A stretch of DNA of 50,776 nucleotides from Alicyclobacillus sendaiensis NBRC 100866. GTDB lineage: Bacteria > Bacillota > Bacilli > Alicyclobacillales > Alicyclobacillaceae. Under the pieces are notes generated by a model. It saw only the letters and a program-made list of their open reading frames with translations, had not been told where the DNA came from and searched no databases. The first letter of the stretch is position 1. Every line of letters begins with the position of its first letter. Made by a program: the position numbers and the translations under genes. Positions 17,498 to 25,265 of the stretch are shown here, one piece after another. The stretch is taken from contig NZ_BCRQ01000012.1 in the NCBI RefSeq assembly GCF_001552675.1, positions 1 to 50,776 of the forward strand, given 5' to 3'.

Positions 17498-19617
17498 TTC
17501 GCCACTTCCTTCTTCAGCTTGTCAATATCCGGGTATTCAATGCGCGCGTGATAAATCCCTTTGAGCGTCTTCATAAACGCGCCGACCATGGCGTCGAGGT
17601 CCTGAAGCGTCAGGTCACACTCGTCCAGCTGACCGTCCTGGAGGCGATCCCGGATGATTTTTCGAATGACGCCCTCCACGCGGTTGGGCGTCGGCCGCGA
17701 CATGCTGCGCACGGCAGCCTCGACCGCGTCGCAGATCATGATGATGGCGCACTCGCGCGTCTTGGGTTTCGGACCGGGATAGCGAAAGTCGTCCACCCGC
17801 ACGGTTCCGTTTTTATCTTGCTCCTTGGCCTTGTGATAAAAGTACCACAGAATGGTCGTGCCGTGGTGCGTCGCGCAGATGTCCTGAATCGGCTTCGGAA
17901 TCCCCGCCTTGCGGAGCATCTCGAGCCCGTCCGAGACGTGCGACGTGATGATGAGGTGGCTGAGACTCGGCGCCACCTTGTCATGCGGGTTTTCCTTCGT
18001 CATCTGATTCTCCACAAAGAACATGGGCCGCTTCGTCTTCCCGACATCGTGGTAATACGCCCCGACGCGGCATAGAAGCGGATCCGCGCCCACCAACTCC
18101 GCCGCGGCCTCCGCGAGATTGCCGACGATCAGGCTGTGGTGGTAGGTTCCAGGTGCCTCCAGCAACACCTTCCGCAGGAGCGGATGATTTGGATTCGAAA
18201 GCTCGAGAAGCCGGATGGGCGTCAGGAGGCCGAACGCCGACTCGAAAAAGGGCAGGATGCCCATCGTCAGAATGGCCGCGAAAATGCCATTCAGCGCCGC
18301 CAGACCCACGTGCAGCGACAGGGCGTGAAGATCCGATCCGCGGCTTTGCTCCAAGAGATAGAGTGCGATGACGGTGCCCATATTCACCGCCGACACGATG
18401 AACCCCGCGCGCATGAAGGTCGCGCGGCTCGTGACGCGGGCAACGCTGTACGCGCCCACGAGCGAACCCACGAAGCCATAGAACACGAAGTCGTAATTCA
18501 TGTCGAACGCCGCCCCGAGCAGAAACGAGAAGAAAAAGGCGGCCACCACCGCGAGGGACGAGTCCATCATGACCGTGATGAGCATCGCGCCAAGCGAGAT
18601 GGGCAGGAGATACGGCGTGGACGCGGGCCCGCCCGCCACCACAATCCACTTCGTCACGGCAATCAGGATAGCCATGAGGATGAAGACCAGTCCCAGGATC
18701 CCGAGCATCAGGTTGTCCAGCCGCCGCCTGGGCGCCCGTCGCTCGACGTAGGCCGCGAGCATCGCGACGGACAGCGCGACGAACACGGCGAAGCCGACGC
18801 CGACCCGCACGCTCGGATAAGCCGAATACAGACCCACGTCCTTGAGCTTGCTGATGACGTCCTGCGTGACCACCTGGTTTTTCGCGACGATCACGTCGCC
18901 CTGGTGGATGAGAACGGGCTGCACGCTCTCCGCGGCCTGCTCGCGCGCCTCCTTCGTCGCCTGCGCTTGGTACACCATGTTGGGCCGGAGCACGCTCACC
19001 GCGGTATTCTGTACGATGAGGGCCTCGTCGCGATCCAGCCCCAAATTGAGGTTGACGATCTGTCGGTCCACGAGCAGCATCGACTGCTGCATCGAGTCCG
19101 GATAAAACGGCTGGCTCAAGATGGCCTGCACGACCCTCGCGCTGTCTTTCTCCAGCGCGTCCAGGCGTGCAGGAGGCTCGCTGAGCATCCGCTCTATCGT
19201 CGAACTGGACAGCCCCTGAGGTGCCACTCGCCGAACGGCTGCCAGGCGCTCGGGAGGCGTCAGGTTGGGTTTCGCAGCGGCCGACTTCGCCGCCGCAAAC
19301 AGCACGTCCAGTTCCTGGAGCGCGTCCGTCAACACCTGCGGCGACTGCGCGTACTGCTTCGGGACCTTTGCCTCAGCCGCCCTTCGCTTGGCCGCCGTCG
19401 CGGCCGTATCGACGGCCGTCACCGGCGCCACCACCGTGGTGGGACTCACCTCGCCGACCGCGAAATGGTACCGGGGAGGCATCATGCTCGACGCGAGAAT
19501 CGCGAACAAGAGAACGCCAAGGGCCACGTACATGAATGCGCGAATGCGCCGGCTGTGGCGAAAAGCGTCGTCGTCCAAAAAGCGGCGAATGGCGTTTCCC
19601 CATCCCGTCCACTTCAT
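17494..19617 (-). CDS. pgpH: PgpH-type 7TM-HD phosphodiesterase (cyclic-di-AMP)
   Basis: 707 residues: one N-terminal membrane helix, a large extracellular 7TMR-HDED domain, a seven-helix membrane block (about residues 270-470), and a cytoplasmic HD domain with TYHHSLIVGN, AYYHDVGKTKRP and ICDAVEAAVRSM. PgpH in Listeria and Bacillus (YqfF) hydrolyses c-di-AMP to pApA. AAGGAG precedes the ATG at ten bases. Sits between phoH and ybeY as in Bacillus. Confidence 0.93.
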   Translation of the reverse strand: MKWTGWGNAIRRFLDDDAFRHSRRIRAFMYVALGVLLFAILASSMMPPRYHFAVGEVSPTTVVAPVTAVDTAATAAKRRAAEAKVPKQYAQSPQVLTDALQELDVLFAAAKSAAAKPNLTPPERLAAVRRVAPQGLSSSTIERMLSEPPARLDALEKDSARVVQAILSQPFYPDSMQQSMLLVDRQIVNLNLGLDRDEALIVQNTAVSVLRPNMVYQAQATKEAREQAAESVQPVLIHQGDVIVAKNQVVTQDVISKLKDVGLYSAYPSVRVGVGFAVFVALSVAMLAAYVERRAPRRRLDNLMLGILGLVFILMAILIAVTKWIVVAGGPASTPYLLPISLGAMLITVMMDSSLAVVAAFFFSFLLGAAFDMNYDFVFYGFVGSLVGAYSVARVTSRATFMRAGFIVSAVNMGTVIALYLLEQSRGSDLHALSLHVGLAALNGIFAAILTMGILPFFESAFGLLTPIRLLELSNPNHPLLRKVLLEAPGTYHHSLIVGNLAEAAAELVGADPLLCRVGAYYHDVGKTKRPMFFVENQMTKENPHDKVAPSLSHLIITSHVSDGLEMLRKAGIPKPIQDICATHHGTTILWYFYHKAKEQDKNGTVRVDDFRYPGPKPKTRECAIIMICDAVEAAVRSMSRPTPNRVEGVIRKIIRDRLQDGQLDECDLTLQDLDAMVGAFMKTLKGIYHARIEYPDIDKLKKEVAK

Positions 19618-19650
19618 GACCAGTATGCTCCTTGCGCTCGAGGCAGGGCC

Positions 19651-20622
19651 TCAGCCCTGCCTCGCCTGATCTTGTGCATATGCGTCGATGATCTTTTGAA
19701 CCAGATGGTGTCTCACCACGTCTGAAGGACTGAACGTGTGAAACGCGATGCCAGGAATGCCGCGCAACACACGCTGCGCGTGCACTAAACCGGATAACCT
19801 GCCCGTGGGCAGGTCAATCTGGGTCACATCGCCCGTGATGACCATCTTCGAATGGAACCCGAGGCGAGTCAGAAACATCTTCATCTGTTCAATCGTCGTG
19901 TTCTGCGCCTCGTCGAGAATGACGTAGCTGTCCTCGAGCGTCCGGCCGCGCATGTACGCGAGCGGCGCAATCTCGATGTTGCCGCGCTCGAGCGCGCGGA
20001 TGACCTGCTCCTGGCCGTAAATGTCGTGCAGCGCGTCGTACAGCGGGCGCAGATAGGGATCCACCTTTTCCTGGAGATCCCCCGGGAGAAAGCCGAGTTT
20101 CTCCCCGGCTTCGACGGCCGGGCGCGTCAGCACAATTCGCTTCACTTCTCCGCGCTTCAGCGCCATCACAGCCATCGCCACTGCGAGATAGGTCTTTCCT
20201 GTCCCCGCCGGTCCGACGCCAAATACGATATCGTTGCGGCGGATGGCGTCGACGTACCGCCGCTGCCCCAGGGTCTTGACGCGGATGGCCTTCCCCTTGT
20301 AGGTCGTCCCAATTTCCGTTGTGTAGACGTCGATCACGCCGTCGAGATCGCCCGCGTGGGCCATTTCGATCATGTATCGGTAATCCGATTCGCCGAGTTG
20401 CATGCCGCGGCGAACCAGGGTCGTGACCACGCTCAACAGGTGCTGCAGGCGCGAGACCTCATCTTCGTCGCCTACAAATTGAATCTCCGTGCCACGCACA
20501 ATCACCTTGGCGGAAAACGACTGACTGAGCAGGTGCAAAAGCAAATCGTTCGGCCCGAGTGCTTGCACCGCTTCCTCGTTCGTCGGAAACACCCACTTCT
20601 TCATCGCCGTCTGCTCAGCCAA
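19651..20622 (-). CDS. phoH: PhoH-family ATPase
   Basis: 323 residues with PhoH P-loop GVGPAGTGKTYLAVA, LTRPAVEAGEKLGFLPGDLQEK, the Walker B YVILDEAQNTT and MVITGDVTQIDLP. An N-terminal KH-like region precedes it. The start is uncertain: TTG at 20622 gives MAEQTAMKK and has GGGGATGG upstream; ATG at 20604 is the alternative. The open frame continuing to 20868 is only the shadow of yqfD. PhoH/YbeZ proteins pair with YbeY in RNA metabolism, in keeping with the ybeY two genes downstream. Confidence 0.92.
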   Translation of the reverse strand: MAEQTAMKKWVFPTNEEAVQALGPNDLLLHLLSQSFSAKVIVRGTEIQFVGDEDEVSRLQHLLSVVTTLVRRGMQLGESDYRYMIEMAHAGDLDGVIDVYTTEIGTTYKGKAIRVKTLGQRRYVDAIRRNDIVFGVGPAGTGKTYLAVAMAVMALKRGEVKRIVLTRPAVEAGEKLGFLPGDLQEKVDPYLRPLYDALHDIYGQEQVIRALERGNIEIAPLAYMRGRTLEDSYVILDEAQNTTIEQMKMFLTRLGFHSKMVITGDVTQIDLPTGRLSGLVHAQRVLRGIPGIAFHTFSPSDVVRHHLVQKIIDAYAQDQARQG

Positions 20623-20641
20623 CGATGCACCATCCCCGTCC

Positions 20642-21856
20642 TTACGATTGCGCCGCGCCTTGGGACGTGGGCGAACTCCCGACATCCGGAATGGGGGCTT
20701 TGGCGCCGATGTCCTGCTGGACGCGCGTAAGTATGGTCGCGTATAGAGTACCACGGTCGAGACGCTCCTGTAAAATCGACTGGCCCAAGATGACCATGTC
20801 GCCGCCGGCGAGCGATCGGACGTCGGCGGCGGCCATGATGAGCGCTTCGTCCCGCGCCTGGGCCACATCCACCTGCCAAACGGCGGGCTTCACCTCGTAG
20901 AGCGTGGCGTGCACCCACTGCACGGGCAGCCGCCATGCTCCCACGTGCCACTCCGTCTCGCGGTCGCGCTCGTAGACCGTCGGGGGGGCCTCTTGAAACC
21001 CCCACACGCGCAGGCGCGCGCCTCCCACGGCGAGATAGTCACGGGACACCGAGGTGCCCGTCAACCCTTGGCTCGACACGCGGAGCGGGATGGACACCTC
21101 GGAGGTGTACCACACCTCCGCAAACACGTGCCCGCTCGCCGGCACGCTGGGCCCCCGGTCCGTCAGAAGGCCCGAGATGAGTACCTGTCCCGGCTGCACC
21201 AGTTGGTGAGGCTTGACCATGACGCGCCCGCGGGACGCCTGCACGTCGAGAATCACACCCGGGCGCGTGGCGACGATGTTACACGGCTGTTGGCTCGCCT
21301 GAGGCACGCCCGGGATCTTCGGGATCCCCCTTACGACGGCCACCGAGCCTTTGACTTCGACGCCCACCCACACGAAGTTGGGCGCGCGCGCCACCATGCG
21401 CTCGGCCAACTCCACCGGCGGCGCGAGGCGCGATTTCCACTGGCCCACCTGGAGCCCAGCCTCGGCCGCGGCCAGCCTCAACTCCGCCTCCTGATCTTCG
21501 CCCTCCGCGCCTAAAACCTCGACGCGCCACACGATGGAGGAGAGTGTGTAGAGAATCGCCACAAACGCCACCGCCCCAGCGGCAAACGCCTTCCGCCTCA
21601 GGAGACGCTGGCCCAAGAATGGCGCGCCGTGGCGATCGACGACGCGAAATCTCACGCCGTAGGCGCGTCGCGACGCCATCAGGTGGCGCAGCCCGTCGAC
21701 GCTCGTCCGCAGCAACACGCCGTCCCCGGTGAAGTGGACGTCGCGCATCACGACGCCCTCCCGCTGGAGCCTTGCGAGAAGTTCCCTTGTGCCCGGCCCC
21801 GTGACCCAAAGCGTCACCGATCCCCTCAAGAACCACTCCCACCGCGAGTCACTCAT
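20642..21856 (-). CDS. yqfD: sporulation protein YqfD
   Basis: 404 residues: an N-terminal soluble domain, a single membrane helix near residues 90-110, and a long extracytoplasmic part including PGQVLISGLL. This matches YqfD, made in the mother cell during sporulation and needed with YqfC. ATG at 21856 overlaps the yqfC stop (ATGA) and has GGAGGTG upstream, so the longer frame to 21979 is rejected. Confidence 0.92.
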   Translation of the reverse strand: MSDSRWEWFLRGSVTLWVTGPGTRELLARLQREGVVMRDVHFTGDGVLLRTSVDGLRHLMASRRAYGVRFRVVDRHGAPFLGQRLLRRKAFAAGAVAFVAILYTLSSIVWRVEVLGAEGEDQEAELRLAAAEAGLQVGQWKSRLAPPVELAERMVARAPNFVWVGVEVKGSVAVVRGIPKIPGVPQASQQPCNIVATRPGVILDVQASRGRVMVKPHQLVQPGQVLISGLLTDRGPSVPASGHVFAEVWYTSEVSIPLRVSSQGLTGTSVSRDYLAVGGARLRVWGFQEAPPTVYERDRETEWHVGAWRLPVQWVHATLYEVKPAVWQVDVAQARDEALIMAAADVRSLAGGDMVILGQSILQERLDRGTLYATILTRVQQDIGAKAPIPDVGSSPTSQGAAQS

Positions 21857-22137
21857 GGCCGGCCACCTCCGAAGCTGAGGTGGCGAACGCGTCCCGCGGC
21901 GTGAATCTCCCGCTCTGTCACGAGCTTGATGACAAACGACTCGCCCTCGATCTCGACGACGCGATCGCCGAGATCGCACGCAATGCGATCTGCAGAAACC
22001 TCGAGCAGCGCCTTGGCGCCCTCGATGGTCACATCGTCGCCCACGATGGTCACACGCGCCACGGATCCGACGGCGTCAGGCGGAAGATGGAGCATCTCTC
22101 CCGCGCGCCGCTTGATTGAAGACGTCCATCCCGGCAT
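21853..22137 (-). CDS. yqfC: sporulation protein YqfC (YabP/YqfC family)
   Basis: 94 residues of the YabP/YqfC family, with ARVTIVGDDVTIEGAKALLEVS and the GDRVVEIEGESFVIKLVTEREI stretch. In Bacillus the gene is expressed in the mother cell under sigma-E. Its AGGGGGAGG site lies partly in the arm of a perfect 10-bp inverted repeat that ends directly at the ATG (see separate entry), so translation may be gated. Starts the unit yqfC-yqfD-phoH-pgpH-ybeY-dgkA-era. Confidence 0.9.
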   Translation of the reverse strand: MPGWTSSIKRRAGEMLHLPPDAVGSVARVTIVGDDVTIEGAKALLEVSADRIACDLGDRVVEIEGESFVIKLVTEREIHAAGRVRHLSFGGGRP

Positions 22138-22202
22138 GGCCCATTCCTCCCCCTGGATGACTATGCGAGACAGGCTCGCGATAACACCGAGCGGAATGGG
22201 CC
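22138..22202 (-). promoter_or_regulatory. structured leader covering the yqfC ribosome binding site
   Basis: Perfect 10-bp inverted repeat, arms 22138-22147 and 22193-22202, enclosing 45 nt that hold a second hairpin (arms GCGAG 22165-22169 and CTCGC 22175-22179). The inner arm abuts the yqfC ATG and includes the end of its Shine-Dalgarno. CATAGTCAT in the loop weakly resembles a sigma-E -10 element, which would put the start site inside the repeat; the promoter is therefore unresolved. Confidence 0.55.
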
Positions 22203-22203
22203 G

Positions 22204-22244
22204 AAGAAACGGACGGAGGAGCCGTCCTTCGGGAACGGCTCCTC
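22204..22244 (-). terminator. terminator of the rpsU-yqeY unit
   Basis: A perfect 10-bp hairpin (arms 22216-22225 and 22235-22244, nine-base loop) is followed on the minus strand by CGTCCGTTTCTTC, a weak U-rich tail. It lies 36 nt after yqeY and 70 nt before yqfC, separating the two units. Confidence 0.6.
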
Positions 22245-22279
22245 ATCGATTCGGATCTTCTCGTGCTTGTGCTTGTGCG

Positions 22280-22723
22280 TCATGCGAGCAGGCGCTCGAC
22301 GATTTGCTGGACGCGGCGGCCGTCCGCGCGCCCGCGCACCGCCGGCATCAGCTCGCGCATCACCTTGCCCATGTCGGCCTTTCCGGCAGCGCCAACCCGC
22401 GCCATCACGTCCCGGGCCAATTGTTCGATCTCGTCATCGCCGAGCTGCGCCGGAAGATACGATTCCAGCACGGCGATCTCCTGCTCGGCTTGTTCGATCA
22501 GATCCGACCGCTTTGCATCCTGAAACGCCTGGAGGGAATCTCGGCGCTGCTTGATCTCCTTCTGAATGACGCCCAACACGTCTTCATCCGTCAGCGCTCG
22601 GCCCAATTCAATCTCTCGATTCTTGGCCGCCGATTTCACCATCCGGATGACCGAGAGCCGGACCTTGTCCTTGTCTCGCATCGCCTGTTTCAGGTCCTCA
22701 TTCAGCTGATCAAGGATGGCCAT
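22280..22723 (-). CDS. yqeY: GatB/YqeY-domain protein
   Basis: 147 residues, full length for YqeY. DKDKVRLSVIRMVKSAAKNREIE and the C-terminal GKADMGKVMRELMPAVRGRADGR are characteristic of the tRNA-binding tail domain shared with GatB. YqeY is thought to bind tRNA or assist amidation, but its role is unproven. 21 nt after rpsU, as usual in Bacillales. Confidence 0.93.
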   Translation of the reverse strand: MAILDQLNEDLKQAMRDKDKVRLSVIRMVKSAAKNREIELGRALTDEDVLGVIQKEIKQRRDSLQAFQDAKRSDLIEQAEQEIAVLESYLPAQLGDDEIEQLARDVMARVGAAGKADMGKVMRELMPAVRGRADGRRVQQIVERLLA

Positions 22724-22744
22724 TGTGGTTCCTCCCGACTTGCC

Positions 22745-22927
22745 TCAGTAACTGCGGCGGCGCTTGCGCTGAGCTGCCTGGGCCTTCTTCTTGCGCGCGA
22801 CGCTCGGCTTCTCGTAATGCTCGCGCTTGCGAACCTCCGCCAACACGCCGTCGCGGGCCATCTGCTTCTTGAAGCGTCGCAGCGCGCTGTCGATGGATTC
22901 ATTCTTGCGCAGACGGACTTCCGACAT
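22745..22927 (-). CDS. rpsU: 30S ribosomal protein S21
   Basis: 60 residues from the ATG at 22927 (GGGAGGGA upstream): [20 protein letters not shown], then the basic helix [25 protein letters not shown]. Standard S21, which binds the 16S rRNA platform near the anti-Shine-Dalgarno. Own sigma-A promoter, and likely co-transcribed with yqeY. Confidence 0.97.
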   Translation of the reverse strand: MSEVRLRKNESIDSALRRFKKQMARDGVLAEVRKREHYEKPSVARKKKAQAAQRKRRRSY

Positions 22928-22962
22928 GAGATTCCCTCCCCCCGGACACATCAGTTGTGGCC

Positions 22963-22991
22963 ATTATAGTACAGCAGGAAATGCTCGTCAA
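22963..22991 (-). promoter_or_regulatory. strong sigma-A promoter of rpsU-yqeY
   Basis: TTGACG (22986-22991), 17-bp spacer, TATAAT (22963-22968) on the minus strand, close to the ideal consensus. Start of transcription would be near 22956, about 29 nt before the rpsU ATG. Confidence 0.88.
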
Positions 22992-23047
22992 ACACGCATG
23001 CGCCTTCGGTTGACCGCATAGGTTGTCCTAGAACGGGAGGGAGGCGC

Positions 23048-23983
23048 ATGATCACCCACGCCCTCGCGACAGCCCTCGCCCTCGTCGCCTTCCTCGGCGG
23101 CCTCCGACTCATGCGATCCGGCTTCGAGCGCACGGCCGAAGGACGCCTGGCACGCCTCCTGCGGAGGGCAGCCGCGACGCCCACGCGCGCCATCGTCACC
23201 GGGGCCGTCAGCACGGCGCTGCTTCAGTCCTCCGGGGCGGTGACCGCGATCACGGTCGGGCTGGTGGCCGCCGGAAGCCTCGACTTCGCGAGCGGCCTGG
23301 GACTGGTCCTCGGCGCAAACGTGGGCACCACCGTCACGCCGCAATTGCTCCACCTGAATCTCTGGGGCATCGCGCTTCCGGCACTCGCCGCGGGCCTCAT
23401 CCTCTCCCTAGCCCCCAGCCAGAAGCACCGGCCGCTCGGCGAGGGACTGGTTGGGTTTGCTTGCCTCTTCATCGCCCTGCAGGCGCTCGCCGCCGCGCTC
23501 CACCCGCTCGCAGCGGCCCCGTTTTTTCGCGAGGCACTGGCCGCCGCCGGGCGCCAGGTGGTGGTTGCAGCGCTCGCCGGCTGCGCCCTCAGCGCGCTCG
23601 TTCAGTCGTCCACCGCCACCACGCTCATCGCCATGGCACTCGCCGGAGGACACATGATCCCGCTCGAAGGCGGGATCGCCATCGCGCTCGGCGCGAACGT
23701 CGGAACGTGCCTCACGTCCGTCCTGGCAGCCATCGGCACGCCACGCGCCGCGCAACGCATCGCGCTCGCCCACGTGCTTTTGAACGCCCTGGGCGTCGCG
23801 GCGTTTCTCCCCATTCTGCACCCCTTCACGAGCGCGGTGGCCCTCGCGTCGACGTCGCCCGCCCAGGCGGTGGCCAACGCCAACACCGCGTTCAACGCCA
23901 TCTGCACGCTCGCGGTCTGGCCGTTCACGCGCCCCTTCGCGCGGCTCCTCACGTGGATGCTGCCGGATCCGCGCACGGCCTGA
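23048..23983 (+). CDS. Na/Pi-cotransporter family protein (NptA/YqeW-like)
   Basis: 311 residues with two internal repeats typical of the Na/Pi cotransporter II family: LLQSSGAVTA and LVQSSTATT (QSS motifs), each followed by GANVGTT and GANVGTC. About eight hydrophobic segments and no cytoplasmic PhoU-like domain. In Bacillus subtilis the corresponding gene yqeW lies in the same place. ATG preceded by GGGAGGG. It converges with the Nudix-DeoC gene, only 5 nt between the stops, with no terminator in the gap. Confidence 0.88.
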   Translation: MITHALATALALVAFLGGLRLMRSGFERTAEGRLARLLRRAAATPTRAIVTGAVSTALLQSSGAVTAITVGLVAAGSLDFASGLGLVLGANVGTTVTPQLLHLNLWGIALPALAAGLILSLAPSQKHRPLGEGLVGFACLFIALQALAAALHPLAAAPFFREALAAAGRQVVVAALAGCALSALVQSSTATTLIAMALAGGHMIPLEGGIAIALGANVGTCLTSVLAAIGTPRAAQRIALAHVLLNALGVAAFLPILHPFTSAVALASTSPAQAVANANTAFNAICTLAVWPFTRPFARLLTWMLPDPRTA

Positions 23984-23988
23984 TGGCA

Positions 23989-25263
23989 TCAGGCCTCGTC
24001 CAGCAACTTGAGCGCGGACGACGTGCCGAGCCGGTCCGCGCCAAACCGGAGCAGGTTGCGCGCCGCCGCCCTCGTGCGAATGCCGCCGCTCGCCTTCACA
24101 CCCGCGCTGCCGGCGACCGCGATGGCCATGAGCGCGACGTCCGCTGGGCGCGCGCCCGCCCGGTGATACCCGGTCGACGTTTTGACGAAGTCGGCACCCG
24201 CCGCCACCGAGACCAAGGCGCCCTTCACCACGGCATCCGGCTGAAGCGCGCTCGTCTCCAGAATCACCTTCACCGGCACGGGCGGAAACCGGAGTCGAGC
24301 CGCCTCCACCACGGCGCGCACCGCCTGCGCGTACGCCCACACGTCGCCCTCAACGAGCGCGCCGATGGGCCCCACCATGTCGATCTCGTCTGCGCCTGCG
24401 GCGATGGCCTCCAGCGCCTCCTGGCGCATGGCGTTGGCCGTCTGCGTCCCGTGCGGAAACCCAATCACCGTGCACACCCGAACACCGCTTCCGGCGACCG
24501 CGCGCTTGGCGACGGCCACGTGGCGCGGAGACACGCACACCATCGGCAGATTATGGTGGACCGCCTCGAGGCAGAGATTCTGAACGTCGATCTCGCTCGC
24601 CTCGGGCTTGAGAAGCGTCGATTCCATGGCGGACCGCACCGCATCCTCGGCGACCTCGCGGGGCAGCACGAGGCTCTTAGCGTCGGGCAGGCGCAGTTCG
24701 GGACAGGTCACGGCCAACTCCTCGCGGCACGCGTCCACGAGTTTGCGCGTCACCGCTTCCGCGTCGCGCCACGCGCCCATCACCTGCTCCCACGGCGCAT
24801 CCGGGCCGAGCGCCCGCCACGCCTCCTCGAACCGCCCATCGCGCCACGCGAGAAGCGCGTCCGCCTTGGAAAACGCGAACCGCCAGTTCTCGTAGCCGCG
24901 CTCATCGTGACGGCGCTTGGCCTCGTCCCACGGCAGAAAGTACGCCCCGTTCACTTCCTCCGCCTGGTGCACCGGCTCCGAGCCGTCTTCGGCCACCATG
25001 AGAAAAAGCCGCACCTGCTTGCGCACACGCTCACCGCCGCGCTCGATGAGGTACTCCACCCGGCCGATGTCGCCCGCGATGCGCGCGATGACGCCCGTCT
25101 CCTCCTGCACCTCGCGCAGCGCCGCCTGCTCCCACGACTCGCCGGGCTCGAGATGCCCCTTGGGAAACGACACCTGGCCGTACTGATCGTCGATCAACAG
25201 CACCTCGCGCGAGCCGTTTCGCTCCCGCACCACGACGCCTCCGGCTGCCCGCTCCACGCGCAT
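23989..25263 (-). CDS. Nudix hydrolase - deoxyribose-phosphate aldolase (DeoC) fusion
   Basis: One uninterrupted frame of about 424 residues joins two enzymes. Residues 1-145 are a Nudix domain, opening AAGGVVVRE with the complete Nudix box at 36-58 (GHLEPGES ... REVQEETGV). Residues 200-424 are a full DeoC: Asp295 in ADEIDMV, Schiff-base Lys361 in DFVKTSTG and Lys390 in GVKASGGIR, matching the E. coli catalytic Asp102, Lys167 and Lys201. DeoC splits 2-deoxyribose 5-phosphate to glyceraldehyde 3-phosphate and acetaldehyde. Start: ATG 25263, or GTG 25269 overlapping the mtaB stop. The junction holds no stop, and no ribosome binding site suggesting two separate genes is obvious. Confidence 0.9.
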   Translation of the reverse strand: MRVERAAGGVVVRERNGSREVLLIDDQYGQVSFPKGHLEPGESWEQAALREVQEETGVIARIAGDIGRVEYLIERGGERVRKQVRLFLMVAEDGSEPVHQAEEVNGAYFLPWDEAKRRHDERGYENWRFAFSKADALLAWRDGRFEEAWRALGPDAPWEQVMGAWRDAEAVTRKLVDACREELAVTCPELRLPDAKSLVLPREVAEDAVRSAMESTLLKPEASEIDVQNLCLEAVHHNLPMVCVSPRHVAVAKRAVAGSGVRVCTVIGFPHGTQTANAMRQEALEAIAAGADEIDMVGPIGALVEGDVWAYAQAVRAVVEAARLRFPPVPVKVILETSALQPDAVVKGALVSVAAGADFVKTSTGYHRAGARPADVALMAIAVAGSAGVKASGGIRTRAAARNLLRFGADRLGTSSALKLLDEA

Positions 25264-25265
25264 CG

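Noticed and set aside
19651-20868. PhoH extended to 405 residues
   Set aside because: The extra N-terminus is yqfD read in another frame.
22262-22279. GTGCTT repeats just after yqeY
   Set aside because: Only three short units; no array structure or spacers, so not a meaningful repeat.
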